A stretch of 45,714 nt of DNA from JADLFV01 sp964471555 (GCA_964471555.1 CAYYGM010000012.1:1-45714); one strand, 5' to 3'. Numbered from the stretch's first letter, positions 19,382-28,163 are shown. The notes: generated by a model not told the origin, from the letters alone. Numbers and translations are program-made.

Positions 19382-19840
19382 GTGCCTCTGCTGATCGACT
19401 GCTACAACGTCCTGCACGCGGACCCGCGGCACGAGTTGACCACGGCAACGCTGTGTCAAAAGCTGGCCCGGACGCGCTGGGCACGCTTCGGCATCAGTGT
19501 CTTCTGCGACGGGCTGCCCAAGCCCGACGAGCGGTTTGAGCCGCCGGCGGAGGTACAGATGGTGCATTCGGGGCCGCAGCGATCAGCCGACGACCTGATC
19601 CTGGCCCGCATCGAAGAGGACGCCAACCCGCGGCGGCTGGTGGTGGTCAGCTCCGATCGCGCCATCCGCGCCGCTGCCCGGCGGCGCAGGGCCAACAGTT
19701 GGACCAGCGAGGAATTTCTCCAGCGTCTGCAGCAGCAGGCCACGACGAAACCGCTCCGCTCGGCAGGTAAGCCCGGCCCCCTGACCGAGGACCAGGTCGA
19801 TCACTGGCTGCGGGCCTTCGGGTTCGGTGAGGAGGAGTGA
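19382..19840 (+). CDS. YacP-like NYN domain protein, putative RNase
   Basis: 152 residues. It starts VPLLIDCYNVLHADPR, the N-terminal strand and acidic residue of PIN-like NYN nucleases, followed by SVFCDG, SADDLILARIEED and LVVVSSDRAIRAAARRR, which supply the remaining acidic residues. The YacP group includes Rae1, a ribosome-associated mRNA endonuclease of Bacillus; a similar role here is inference. GTG 19382 is chosen because homology begins there. The frame is open further up to a GTG overlapping the HDOD-GGDEF stop. It lies upstream of pyrH. Confidence 0.8.
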   Translation: MPLLIDCYNVLHADPRHELTTATLCQKLARTRWARFGISVFCDGLPKPDERFEPPAEVQMVHSGPQRSADDLILARIEEDANPRRLVVVSSDRAIRAAARRRRANSWTSEEFLQRLQQQATTKPLRSAGKPGPLTEDQVDHWLRAFGFGEEE

Positions 19841-19924
19841 GGTAGTAGGGAGTAGGCAGTAGGGTAAGGAATTGACAGACGCTTGCGATCACCACCCCTA
19901 CTGCCTATTGCCTACTGCCTACCT
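19841..19924. repeat. Inverted-arm short-word repeat element
   Basis: The left arm GTAGTAGGGAGTAGGCAGTA faces CTACTGCCTATTGCCTACTG across about 25 bp of unrelated sequence. It fills the gap between the NYN gene and pyrH. Confidence 0.75.
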
Positions 19925-19966
19925 GCCTTGACGAACCGCCCCCCATCGACTGACAATGCCCTGCAC

Positions 19967-20707
19967 ATGAACCCAACTGCTTCCGCGCCAACCTCGCCCC
20001 AATACCACCGCGTGCTGCTGAAAATCAGCGGCGAAGCTTTCAGCAAATCGGGCCAGTTCGGCATCGACGGCCAGGAGCTGGAGTTGATCGCCGCCGAGAT
20101 CGCCGCAGGGGCGCGCCAGGGGGCGCAGTTGGCGGTGGTGGTCGGCGGCGGCAACATCATCCGCGGGGCCAGGCTGGCCGGCGAAGGCCACATCGAGCAG
20201 GCCACGGCTGACTACATGGGCATGCTGGGCACGGTGCTCAACGGGCTGGCGTTGAAGGAAGCCCTGGAGCGGCTGGGACAGCCGGCCCGGGTGCTCAGTG
20301 CGTTGAACCTGTCAGCCGTGGCGGAGACGTTCATCCGCGGCCGGGCCATTCGCCACCTGGAAAAAGGCCGCGTGGTCATCTTCGTGGCCGGCACGGGCAA
20401 CCCGTTTTTCACCACCGACTCGGCGGCCGCCCTGCGTGCCAGCGAGATCGGGGCCGACGTGCTGCTGAAGGCCACCAAGGTCAACGGCGTGTACGAGCAG
20501 GATCCGGTGAAGAACCCCCAGGCCCGCCGCTATGAGAAGCTGACCTTCGCCGAGGCCATCGGCAAGCAACTGCGGGTCATGGACGTGGCCGCTTTCGCCA
20601 TGTGCCAGGACCGCAATATTCCCATCGTGGTCTTCGACATGAAGCAGTCCGGCCACATCGCGGCGGTGATCCGCGGCCAGGACATCGGAACGAAAGTGAC
20701 ACGGTAG
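19967..20707 (+). CDS. pyrH: UMP kinase
   Basis: 246-residue UMP kinase of the amino acid kinase fold, which phosphorylates UMP to UDP in pyrimidine synthesis. Signatures: VLLKISGEAF near residue 14, VVGGGNIIRG, TADYMGMLGTVLNGLALKEAL, GTGNPFFTTDSAAALRA and the final MKQSGHIAAVIRG. ATG 19967 gives a short extra N terminus compared with E. coli. It precedes frr, the common bacterial order for these two genes (tsf, which often comes first, is not here). Confidence 0.96.
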   Translation: MNPTASAPTSPQYHRVLLKISGEAFSKSGQFGIDGQELELIAAEIAAGARQGAQLAVVVGGGNIIRGARLAGEGHIEQATADYMGMLGTVLNGLALKEALERLGQPARVLSALNLSAVAETFIRGRAIRHLEKGRVVIFVAGTGNPFFTTDSAAALRASEIGADVLLKATKVNGVYEQDPVKNPQARRYEKLTFAEAIGKQLRVMDVAAFAMCQDRNIPIVVFDMKQSGHIAAVIRGQDIGTKVTR

Positions 20708-20818
20708 GAGATTTTAGATTTTAAATTTTTGATTTTAGATTTGCTGCTTTGATGACAGTTGGCGCTTCCGGGACACTCCGCCAATCTAAAATCTAAAATT
20801 TAAAATCTAAAATTGGGA
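20707..20818. repeat. AT-rich inverted-arm repeat element between pyrH and frr
   Basis: ATTTTAGATTTTAAATTTTT words face AATCTAAAATTTAAAATCTA words across about 45 bp. The composition is strikingly AT-rich against the GC-rich genes on both sides. It could fold into a very long hairpin inside what would otherwise be a pyrH-frr transcript. Confidence 0.75.
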
Positions 20819-20828
20819 GCACGCGACC

Positions 20829-21398
20829 ATGATCGATCTCGATGAAGTTCTCATGAACAGCGAAGAGCACATGGAAAAGGCGATCGCCTATCTCAAGCAC
20901 GAGATGCAGGGCGTGCGCACCGGGCGGGCTTCGCCGGGCCTGGTCGAGTTCGTCAAGGTTGAAGCCTACGGCGCGACCACCGACCTGCGGCAGATCGCCA
21001 TGGTCAGCGTGCCTGAGCCGTCGCAACTGATGGTCAAGCCCTACGATCCCTCGACCACGCAGGCGATCATCAAGGGCATCCAGAATGCCGGTCTGGGTCT
21101 CAACCCCATGAGCGACGGGAAAGTAATCCGTATCAACATTCCCGCCCTGACCTCGGAACGGCGCACGCAACTGGTTAACAACGTCAAACACATGGGCGAG
21201 CAGGCCAAAGTGGCCGTGCGCAACGCGCGGCGGGACACCAACAAGGAACTGGACGCCGCCGCCAAGGACAAATCCGCCCACCTGTCCGAGGACGAGGTCA
21301 AGCAGGCCAAGGACGAAGTCCAGCAACTGCTCAAGAAGTACGAGACCAAGATCGATGAGTTGATCGCCCAGAAGATCGCGGAAATCCAGCAGGTGTAA
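20829..21398 (+). CDS. frr: Ribosome recycling factor
   Basis: 189 residues, standard for RRF, which splits post-termination ribosomes together with EF-G. HEMQGVRTGRASPGLVEFV, SVPEPSQLMVKPYD, IRINIPALTSERRTQLV and the C-terminal helix KKYETKIDELIAQKIAEIQ are family signatures. GGGAG lies about ten bases before the ATG. It is downstream of pyrH. Confidence 0.97.
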   Translation: MIDLDEVLMNSEEHMEKAIAYLKHEMQGVRTGRASPGLVEFVKVEAYGATTDLRQIAMVSVPEPSQLMVKPYDPSTTQAIIKGIQNAGLGLNPMSDGKVIRINIPALTSERRTQLVNNVKHMGEQAKVAVRNARRDTNKELDAAAKDKSAHLSEDEVKQAKDEVQQLLKKYETKIDELIAQKIAEIQQV

Positions 21399-21427
21399 GG
21401 GAAGGGGTGAGGTTTGAGGAGTGAGGC

Positions 21428-24400
21428 TTGAGTGTCCCGCCAGGTGAAAGCAACACGTTTAGCGGTGGAGCTTGCTCCGCCCGGGCTGTCGCCGCGCTTC
21501 TGATCGCACTGCTGATCGCTGCGCTGCTGCCGGTCACTGCGCTGGCCCAGGATAAAGATCAGGACGCCCAGGCCAAACTCGATGCCGCCATCGAGCAGCT
21601 TGTCACCGAGGCGGCCGGCATCGCCAAGCTCGACGATATCAACGCCCAGCCGACCTTCGATCGTCCGCACATGCTCATCGCCGACTGGGACGCCCAGGTG
21701 ATGGCCCCGCTGCTGCTGAAGCGTCTGACCACCGGCAAACTTACCGGCAATCCTTACGGCGACGCCTACGTGCGCTGGCATCTGCAGCCGGTGATCGCCG
21801 ACGCCTTTGCCGCCCGCTTCGAGCAGTGGAAACAGACCGGCCAGTTCCAGTTGCACCCGGAAGACGCGCGGGCGGTGCTGGCCCTGTTGCAGTCGTTGCC
21901 GGATGAGCCGGACTTCGAGTGGCGCGAGGAGTACGACTACGTGGCCAACGACCAGCGCCGCCAGCAGGAGCTGGATGACCTGCTGCGGCAAATGGGCCGC
22001 CAGACCCGGGTGAAGATCGGCGTGCCGCCGTTCGAGCGCTATGTCTCCGGCGAGAAAGCCCTTGATTACGTCAGCGGCGATCAGAAAAAACAAATCGAGC
22101 AGATCATCAAGCAGATCAAACAACTGCGCGATGAGCAGATGCACATGGTCTCCGATCCGACGGCCAAGGCTTACAACGAACGTCTCAGCGAGTTGAACAA
22201 GCTGCTGCGTGAAAGCCGCGGCGAACTGCTCTACAACCTCATCCAGACCGGGGACAAAACGTCGCTGGGCCTGATCGCTTCGGAGATCGACAAGCAGATC
22301 AAGGGCCGCCAGTTTCTGGGCATTCTGCTGATGCGCGATCTGTACGTGGCGATGTACGACGGCTACCTGCTGCTGTACGACGAGCCGACGCTTTCAGCCT
22401 TGCGCCAGAGTTTGTTGCAGACCGCCAAATCCGCCGACCTGCCGCTGGCGTATCTCAACGGCGCTGATGCGCTGCCCTCGTGGCGCAAGCCGCGCTCGAA
22501 CAACTTCGCGGACCTGGCTTTCCACATGACCCATCTGCTGGAAACCCCGGCCACGCTGCAGAAGTTCCGCGACGCGCTCGAGCCGATCCCCGCCCCAACG
22601 CTGCCCCCCAGGCCCAATACCCTAGCCTCGGCAGACAATCTCTCCAATAATCGCCTGCGCTTCGCCATCATTCGAGCGGTGCAGCAGATCTATGCCCCTT
22701 CACAGGAAAATGACTTCCTGCTGCCGCACTACCATCCCCTCAGCGATTCGCAGCTCTTTCGCATTTTGCGCTGGGGCGCCAACACGCCGGCCTATCCCGC
22801 GACCATCAACGAGTCCGGCCACCAGGCCCTGCTCTGCTGGGCCATGCTGCGAGCCGGCGAAAGCTATCAGAACCCGCACTTCTATCGCCGCATGTCCTTC
22901 GTGCTGGCCACCGAAACACCCTTCACCTTCGACCGCGCCATGCGCCTGCTCATGCTGGCGAATCTCGCCCCCATTCAGTGGCAGGACTGGTTCGAGCGCG
23001 ACTACAACTGGCTGCTGCACGCCTACGATGCGGACAAAGCCAGCGGGGCACTGACCGATGAATACAGCGACAAGGGCCCCAGCGATCATTTCAGCAACGC
23101 CCAGGCCCAGTACGGCACGCTCGGCCTGTGGGCGGTCGAACGCTCCGGTCGCAAGGTGCCCGACAAACTCTGGCAGATCATCGACAACTACTGGCGCACG
23201 CAGCAGCACAAGCCGTCCGCACCCAATTCCGGGGGCGGCGCAGGCTGGTCCGTGGGACTGATCGATGGCCCGCACAAGCTCAAGGCTGACGACACCAACA
23301 AGTACGCCCTCGAAGAGCAGGGCCCGATGACCGCCGCCGCCACCATGGCCCTGTCGCTGAGCGAGCGCCGCCTCTATGCCGACAAACTGCTCGACGCCGA
23401 CGCGGCCGCCAAACTGCCCAACCTGCCGGCCGGACTGCGCTGGCTCGATCAGCACTTCAGCCTTGATATCGGCAAACGTCCCCAGGGCACCAACTGGTAC
23501 CACTACCTCTGGACCATCCAGCAACTGGCTCACGCCAACGGCCTGCGCAAGCTCAACGGCATCGACCTGTTCCGCGACGTCACCGCCAGCATCCTCAACG
23601 ATCAGCGGGCTGACGGCACGTGGGAAGATGTCTCGCTGGACTATTCGAGCCGCAATGGTTTCTATCCGCGCCGCGAAAGCCGGACTGTTTCCACGGCCTT
23701 CGCCCTGCTCTACCTGTCCGATGCCGTGGCCGCCAACGTCACCATCAGCAAGCTGCAATTCGACGGCCACTGGAACAATCGGCCGCACGACCTGTGGAAC
23801 TTTGCGGACTTCGCAGGCTCGCGCTACGAAACCAACTGCCTCTGGCAGATCGTCGATGCCCGGATGCCCGTCGAGCATCTGCTGGAATCGCCGCTGATTT
23901 ATCTATCGACCGATGCCGCGTTCACGCTGCCTGAAGCGCAGGTGAAAACGCTGCGCGATTACATCGAGGCTGGGGGCATGCTGCTGCTGAACAGCGAGAA
24001 AACCACGCCCGACCTGGCCAAGGCCATGACGGATCTGTGCGGGCAGCTTTATCCCGATCTGCCGCTGGTCGATGTGCCGGCCGATCATCCCTTCTTCAAT
24101 CTGCATCGGCCGGTCAACGCCCCGCCGCCGCTGCGCATGGTGAGCAACGGCGTGCGCCCGCTGATCGTGCAGTTTCAGCGCGACATCGGCCGCGATCTGC
24201 AGACCCAGTCGTCCAACAGCGGGCCGACTTTCGATCTGCTGGGCAACATCTACCTGTTTGCCGTGGGCATGAACACCCAGCGCAGCCGCCTCGACAACGG
24301 CCACCTCATGCGCAACACCACACCCACCATCAACAGCCTGCGCATCGCCCGCCTGTTCGCCGCACCTGAACCGGCCGCTGACGTTCAACTGCGCATCTAC

Positions 24401-24928
24401 ATGGCCAACGAACATCAACTCGATCTGACCATCAATCCGATCACGCCCGACAAGCTCAGCAGCGATTGCCGCCTGGCCCTGCTCTCGATCGCGCCGGGGC
24501 AAACCCTCAGCGATGCGGACTCCCAGGCGATTCATCAGTGGTGTACTTCGGGTGGCGAACTCTGGCTCGATGCTGCCGGCGGGACACCAGCCGCCATCGA
24601 AGCCGCCGACGCGGCTGTGGCCAAAATCTTCCCGCAAATGCGCCTGATTCCGATCCCCTTCGACTCGCCCATCCTCACCGGCCAGGGTCTGCCGGCCGGG
24701 CACGACAACACGCGCGTCCGCTATCGCTCGCACCTGCTGCGCCAGATCGGCCCCACCAGCAACCCGCGCTTGCAGGCCCTGCGCCTCGATGGCCGCATCG
24801 TCATGGTCTACTCCCCCGAAGACCTCACCGCCGCCGTGGCCGGCCTGCCCCACTGGAGCATCCTCGGCTACGACACCGACAGCGCCCGCGCTCTATTGGC
24901 CAACGCGCTGCTGGATGCGATGCACTGA
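21428..24928 (+). CDS. Large secreted protein with DUF4159-like C-terminal region
   Basis: About 1166 residues, start codon probably TTG with GAGGAG upstream. A signal peptide (LLIALLIAALLPVTALAQ) begins after about 20 residues coded by a half copy of the GTTTAGC repeat. Residues about 200-270 form a Lys/Glu/Gln-rich coiled coil. The middle (LRWGANTPAYPATINESGHQ, LWAVERSGRKVPDKLWQIID, VTASILNDQRADGTWEDVSL) resembles terpenoid-cyclase-like helical repeats. From about residue 770, LQFDGHWNNRPHDLWNFADF, SPLIYLSTDAAFTL and LRDYIEAGGMLLL fit DUF4159, a planctomycete-rich domain. NSGG near residue 600 is coded by a 12-bp module. Role unknown; probably periplasmic or exported. Confidence 0.75.
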   Translation: MSVPPGESNTFSGGACSARAVAALLIALLIAALLPVTALAQDKDQDAQAKLDAAIEQLVTEAAGIAKLDDINAQPTFDRPHMLIADWDAQVMAPLLLKRLTTGKLTGNPYGDAYVRWHLQPVIADAFAARFEQWKQTGQFQLHPEDARAVLALLQSLPDEPDFEWREEYDYVANDQRRQQELDDLLRQMGRQTRVKIGVPPFERYVSGEKALDYVSGDQKKQIEQIIKQIKQLRDEQMHMVSDPTAKAYNERLSELNKLLRESRGELLYNLIQTGDKTSLGLIASEIDKQIKGRQFLGILLMRDLYVAMYDGYLLLYDEPTLSALRQSLLQTAKSADLPLAYLNGADALPSWRKPRSNNFADLAFHMTHLLETPATLQKFRDALEPIPAPTLPPRPNTLASADNLSNNRLRFAIIRAVQQIYAPSQENDFLLPHYHPLSDSQLFRILRWGANTPAYPATINESGHQALLCWAMLRAGESYQNPHFYRRMSFVLATETPFTFDRAMRLLMLANLAPIQWQDWFERDYNWLLHAYDADKASGALTDEYSDKGPSDHFSNAQAQYGTLGLWAVERSGRKVPDKLWQIIDNYWRTQQHKPSAPNSGGGAGWSVGLIDGPHKLKADDTNKYALEEQGPMTAAATMALSLSERRLYADKLLDADAAAKLPNLPAGLRWLDQHFSLDIGKRPQGTNWYHYLWTIQQLAHANGLRKLNGIDLFRDVTASILNDQRADGTWEDVSLDYSSRNGFYPRRESRTVSTAFALLYLSDAVAANVTISKLQFDGHWNNRPHDLWNFADFAGSRYETNCLWQIVDARMPVEHLLESPLIYLSTDAAFTLPEAQVKTLRDYIEAGGMLLLNSEKTTPDLAKAMTDLCGQLYPDLPLVDVPADHPFFNLHRPVNAPPPLRMVSNGVRPLIVQFQRDIGRDLQTQSSNSGPTFDLLGNIYLFAVGMNTQRSRLDNGHLMRNTTPTINSLRIARLFAAPEPAADVQLRIYMANEHQLDLTINPITPDKLSSDCRLALLSIAPGQTLSDADSQAIHQWCTSGGELWLDAAGGTPAAIEAADAAVAKIFPQMRLIPIPFDSPILTGQGLPAGHDNTRVRYRSHLLRQIGPTSNPRLQALRLDGRIVMVYSPEDLTAAVAGLPHWSILGYDTDSARALLANALLDAMH
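21457..21483 (+). repeat. Half copy of the GTTTAGC element inside a gene start
   Basis: GTTTAGCGGTGGAGCTTGCT followed by CCGCCCG is one arm of the double-hairpin family, without the closing GCTAAAC. It is translated as part of the N terminus before the signal peptide, unless translation starts further in. Confidence 0.65.
23225..23236 (+). repeat. 12-bp module inside the DUF4159-type gene
   Basis: AATTCCGGGGGC, identical to two modules in gcvP, is in the same codon phase (AAT TCC GGG GGC) and codes NSGG. It lies in a loop-like Pro/Ser/Gly stretch. Confidence 0.65.
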
Positions 24929-24934
24929 AAAATT

Positions 24935-25023
24935 AGCCACGGATGCACACGGATGGACACGGATGGTGTCTGATCGCGCGCTTCGCTCTTTGATCCGTGC
25001 GTATCCGTGTTCATCCGTGGCAA
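24935..25023. repeat. Inverted-arm short-word repeat element
   Basis: CCACGGATGCACACGGATGG and related words face TCCGTGCGTATCCGTG and TTCATCCGTGGC across about 25 bp. It fills the gap between two convergent genes and could act as a bidirectional stop. Confidence 0.75.
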
Positions 25024-25030
25024 AAATGCC

Positions 25031-25432
25031 TTATCGCTCGTTCATCTTGGCCTTGAGTTGCTCAGCGTGGTCGATCAACTGCTGGGTATCGACATCCTCC
25101 GACGGCGTGGCGGCCGCCAGATCGAAGTGCCAGTGCAGCTCCGCCTTGCCCCCCGGAACGGTCTCCGCGGCTAAATCAATCGGCGGCACTTCCCACCAGG
25201 GGGCGACCGCTTTCTTCTTGGTCCACAGCGGCTGGCAGCCGTCCGCAGTCAGACGCACGTCATAAACGCCGTAAAAAGTGAACGGCACCGTCACCGGCGT
25301 CCGCCCCACTTCCTCGTCATTGAGATACACCAGCGCCCCGGAAGGCTGACTGGTGATCGAAATCGTGCGCTGCACGCATCCAGCCACCCCCGCAATGATC
25401 AGCAACAGCGCGATGAGCCGCAGGTTTCGCAT
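25031..25432 (-). CDS. PEGA domain lipoprotein
   Basis: 133 residues. The N terminus MRNLRLIALLLIIAGVAGC is a lipoprotein signal with lipobox VAGC, so the mature protein should be lipid-anchored at Cys19. A PEGA domain follows: ITSQPSGALVYLNDEEVGRT near residues 25-44, then VPFTFYGVYDVRLTADGCQP. Such small beta domains are thought to bind or space cell-surface proteins. The C terminus is a charged helix. ATG 25432 is chosen because it starts the signal peptide; the frame continues upstream through a GTTTAGC repeat, which is unlikely to be translated. It lies downstream of the HAAS gene on the same strand. Confidence 0.85.
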   Translation of the reverse strand: MRNLRLIALLLIIAGVAGCVQRTISITSQPSGALVYLNDEEVGRTPVTVPFTFYGVYDVRLTADGCQPLWTKKKAVAPWWEVPPIDLAAETVPGGKAELHWHFDLAAATPSEDVDTQQLIDHAEQLKAKMNER

Positions 25433-25456
25433 AGCGACAGTATAACCCGTCCCCCC

Positions 25457-25508
25457 GTTTAGCGGGCGAGCTCGCTCGCCCATGGCCGAGCAAGCTCGGC
25501 CGCTAAAC
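25457..25508. repeat. GTTTAGC...GCTAAAC double-hairpin element, copy B
   Basis: The halves GGGCGAGCTCGCTCGCCC and GCCGAGCAAGCTCGGC both fold. The element ends exactly at the last base before the stop codon of the minus-strand HAAS gene. Confidence 0.75.
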
Positions 25509-27332
25509 TCAATCATCCTGCGGCGCGGGATAAAGCACCCAGTCGCCGTCGGTCTGGTCCCTGTTTAATGCCGGCCAGTGGTAATCCTTGGGCGGCGCAC
25601 CTCCGTCGTCATCGTCATCGAGTCCCCGGCCGTAAACCGTCAGTTGGCCGTCGATCACTTTCAGCAACAACGTACCCGATGTCGCGGACTCGTCCGGGTA
25701 AGCCTGCGACAGATAGCGCGGCACGAGCGTTTGGATATCCGCAGGATACGAGCCGGTATCGCGGCGATAGAGCTCGGCTGCGATGGCGATCATCGTGGCG
25801 CGGCGTGCGGCACGCGCCCCCAGTACCGCGCGTTGAGCGGCAACAGCGGCCGGTAGCAGTTCATACAACGGAGCGTAACGTACCCGATTCATGGTGTCGA
25901 TTTGCGTTTCGGCCAACGAACCCCCACGCAACAGTTCGCGTAATGGGCTTTGCATGTCCTGCTGCATCAACGCCATCAGTTCACGGTACCTGGCCAGCAT
26001 ATCGTCGCGCGAGGCCAGTACGGTGGCGCTGACTGGTGTGAGGGCCGGAAGATAATGTCGGACGGTAATGTCGAGTGATATATCCGAGTTGTTACCAAGA
26101 TACGCCTCGTATACACGCATCCCTGTCAGTGTCACGCGACCAGTGTGGCCATAGATGCGCTGGACGAAGTCTTCGAACATCCAACCTTCAGCTTCCATGC
26201 TCAAGCCGTCCCAGTCGTCCAGCCGGGCTAAGTGAGCCAAAGCTTCCCATTGTTCGTTGTTGAGCAGGTCCGCATGATGTTGGAGCAAGGCTTGAACCTG
26301 TTCGCCAGCCATCGTCGCCAGGCTGAGGCCGACCAACTGCTCGATAAGGATTTCACGCGTGCGCAATTGCTCAGCCATGCCGATGATTGCTTCGATGTCC
26401 TCGATGGCACGCTCACTATCGCACTCCTCAATTGCCAGATGGAGGTCCGAAGTCATCACTCGGCCCAAAGCGCGCATTCGCGTCAGGTGCGGCAGAAACA
26501 CATTGATCAATGTATTTGAGCTCAATTGTTCAGCGTAAGAGTCGTGTGAAGTGTCTGGAATTACATGGTTTTCACCAAAAAACATCAGTTCATCATCGCC
26601 GCTCCAGTGCCCTTCGTGCCCCACGGTCAGGCCGAGCGCCGGTTTGCTGGCACCGCGGCGGATCAGGTCAAGCTCATGCGAATGTTCGCGCAGGTAGGCT
26701 ACCGCTGCCGGCCACTGCGGATCACTCGGTTGAACCTGACGGTTGCCCGTCGTGGGACGTTCGGGGTCGCGCTCAACCCACAGGGGATAACCTTTCTCCC
26801 ACGACAGCCGCAGCGCGAGGATCGCCTGGCGATAGTCCGGCCAGGCTCGTTCCTGCTGCGGTACGGCTTCGATCGGGGCGTTCAGCTTCGCAATGTAATC
26901 CACCGTGACCACCGGCTTGTCCAGTGCCAGCACGATGGCAGCCAGGACATACAACACAACCAATGCGCCCATGGCCTGCCAGCCGCGGGCCCACATCTTC
27001 CAGATGATCGAGCGATTGCGCTTCTTGGCCCGGCGGATCAGCTTCGCCACATGGTGCGGATTGCCGAAGTCTGCCATCGCCTGTTCGACGCTGTGTCCTA
27101 ACTCCAGAGCGTCCTGAAAGTGTGCGATCAACTCACGGGCTACGTCCACTTTTTCCAGTTGGTGCAGGCGCGTGCGTTTGACGACCTGTTGCACCAGTTG
27201 CATGGCAGGCTCGGGAAGGTCGGCCGCATCGTAGATTGCCCGCAAGTCCATGCGCCCGGTCAGTCGGCCACGAATCCAATCACGCATGGGCGTGGTGGCG
27301 ATTCGGCGTCGCAGGGTTGGCGTTTGGGACAT
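25509..27332 (-). CDS. PadR-associated HAAS-type membrane protein
   Basis: 607 residues. The N terminus resembles the HAAS domain that accompanies PadR regulators: VARELIAHFQDALELGHSVE, then QAMADFGNPHHVAKLIRRAK near residues 65-103. One transmembrane helix lies near residues 119-138 (WQAMGALVVLYVLAAIVLAL), with a long extracytoplasmic part after it. The C terminus (ELYRRDTGSYPADIQTLVPR) is like the ending of many planctomycete exported proteins of unknown function. ATG 27332 starts two bases after the padR stop (TAA CC ATG), so the two are translationally coupled. By analogy the HAAS protein may hold or modulate the PadR repressor at the membrane. Confidence 0.75.
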   Translation of the reverse strand: MSQTPTLRRRIATTPMRDWIRGRLTGRMDLRAIYDAADLPEPAMQLVQQVVKRTRLHQLEKVDVARELIAHFQDALELGHSVEQAMADFGNPHHVAKLIRRAKKRNRSIIWKMWARGWQAMGALVVLYVLAAIVLALDKPVVTVDYIAKLNAPIEAVPQQERAWPDYRQAILALRLSWEKGYPLWVERDPERPTTGNRQVQPSDPQWPAAVAYLREHSHELDLIRRGASKPALGLTVGHEGHWSGDDELMFFGENHVIPDTSHDSYAEQLSSNTLINVFLPHLTRMRALGRVMTSDLHLAIEECDSERAIEDIEAIIGMAEQLRTREILIEQLVGLSLATMAGEQVQALLQHHADLLNNEQWEALAHLARLDDWDGLSMEAEGWMFEDFVQRIYGHTGRVTLTGMRVYEAYLGNNSDISLDITVRHYLPALTPVSATVLASRDDMLARYRELMALMQQDMQSPLRELLRGGSLAETQIDTMNRVRYAPLYELLPAAVAAQRAVLGARAARRATMIAIAAELYRRDTGSYPADIQTLVPRYLSQAYPDESATSGTLLLKVIDGQLTVYGRGLDDDDDGGAPPKDYHWPALNRDQTDGDWVLYPAPQDD

Positions 27333-27334
27333 GG

Positions 27335-27679
27335 TTACGCTCCCGCGATAGAGACGTTGGCGACGCCGATCTGTTGCATGGCGGTGGTGAGGGCAAGCCA
27401 CTGTTGCTTGTCGTGGTGCAATTGCTTTTCGCCCTTCGCTGTCAACCTGTAATACTTCCGGGGGCGGGGGCCGGACTCGTCGAGGCGGGAGCGGATCAGG
27501 CCCTTGGCCTCGAGGTTGTAGAGCATGGGGTAGAGCGTGGACTGGCCCATGGCGAGGATGCCGCGGCTGTCGCGGGCTAAGCGTTCGACCAGTTCGTAGC
27601 CGTACTTTTCACCGGTAGCCAGCAGTTGCATGACGGCCAGCGGTCCCGCCCCGCGCATCAGTTCACGTTCCAGTTTCAT
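27335..27679 (-). CDS. PadR family transcriptional regulator
   Basis: 114 residues. The winged helix is complete: GPLAVMQLLATGEKYGYELV, then GQSTLYPMLYNLEAKGLIRS, and the wing RPRKYYRLTAKGEKQL. PadR proteins are usually repressors of their own operon and respond to small molecules or to a membrane partner. AGGAGCG precedes the ATG. A palindrome overlapping the putative -10 box is a good candidate for autorepression. It is first in a two-gene operon with the HAAS-type protein. A 12-mer match to the repeat module in the wing is out of phase with the others and looks like ordinary coding sequence. Confidence 0.92.
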   Translation of the reverse strand: MKLERELMRGAGPLAVMQLLATGEKYGYELVERLARDSRGILAMGQSTLYPMLYNLEAKGLIRSRLDESGPRPRKYYRLTAKGEKQLHHDKQQWLALTTAMQQIGVANVSIAGA

Positions 27680-27698
27680 GATGAATCGCTCCTGGGTG

Positions 27699-27720
27699 GC
27701 TATACTTTGTATAACATAGC
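27699..27720 (-). promoter_or_regulatory. Putative PadR operator palindrome
   Basis: GCTAT(N12)ATAGC encloses a perfect TATAC-TTT-GTATA palindrome (27701-27713). It overlaps the putative -10 box and lies 20 bp before the padR start, the position expected for autorepression. Confidence 0.5.
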
Positions 27721-27740
27721 ATGCGAGGCGAGGCAGTCAA
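27713..27740 (-). promoter_or_regulatory. Putative sigma-70-type promoter of padR operon
   Basis: Reading on the minus strand, TTGACT (27740-27735) is separated by 16 bp from TATGTT (27718-27713). Both hexamers are near consensus and the spacing is acceptable. Confidence 0.5.
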
Positions 27741-27744
27741 GGGA

Positions 27745-27777
27745 AAAATAAAAAAACCCGCGCGGTGAGGCGCGGGC
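27745..27777 (-). terminator. Rho-independent terminator downstream of rpsT
   Basis: On the minus strand a stem CCCGCGC / GCGCGGG with a 6-base loop is followed by TTTTTTTATTTTT. It would end transcripts coming from rpsT just before the padR promoter. Confidence 0.8.
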
Positions 27778-27817
27778 GGGAAGGCGATGGTTGGGAATGG
27801 TTGAGTCGGGTTTGCGT

Positions 27818-27873
27818 GTTTAGCCCGGCCGGCCACGGCGGGATATTCCCCCGCGTGGCCGCGGGGGCTAAAC
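27818..27873. repeat. GTTTAGC...GCTAAAC element, copy C (divergent)
   Basis: The ends match the family (GTTTAGC and GCTAAAC), but the inner stems differ (CCGGCCGGCCACGGCGGG and CCCGCGTGGCCGCGGGG), so it is a sub-family. It sits just after the rpsT stop. Confidence 0.6.
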
Positions 27874-27881
27874 GGAGACGC

Positions 27882-28163
27882 TTACGCCTTGGCGGCGGCC
27901 TTCTGCTTGGCGTTCAACGCGGCGGCCAGGCGGCTCTTGCGGCGGGCGGCGGTGTTCTTGTGCATCGCGGCTGTGGAAGAGACCTGGTCCAGCAGCTTGT
28001 AGATGCCCTTGAGCTTGGTCTGGCAGTCCTCGACCGAGCCGTGCAGGATGGCTTCACGGTAGTCCTTGATGGCCGAGCGGACGCGGTCCTTGCGCCAACG
28101 GTTGCGGGCGCGGCAGGTGGCGTTCTGACGGATGCGTTTACGGGCACTGAGCGAATGGGCCAT
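27882..28163 (-). CDS. rpsT: 30S ribosomal protein S20
   Basis: 93 residues, very basic, with MAHSLSARKRIRQNATCRAR at the start and SSTAAMHKNTAARRKSRLA near the end, as expected for S20, which binds 16S rRNA early in 30S assembly. The gene is monocistronic and ends before a strong terminator. Confidence 0.95.
   Translation of the reverse strand: MAHSLSARKRIRQNATCRARNRWRKDRVRSAIKDYREAILHGSVEDCQTKLKGIYKLLDQVSSTAAMHKNTAARRKSRLAAALNAKQKAAAKA

Noticed and set aside
27454..27465. 12-bp module in padR
   Set aside because: It is in a different codon phase and codes the normal PRKYYRLT wing of PadR, so it is probably chance.
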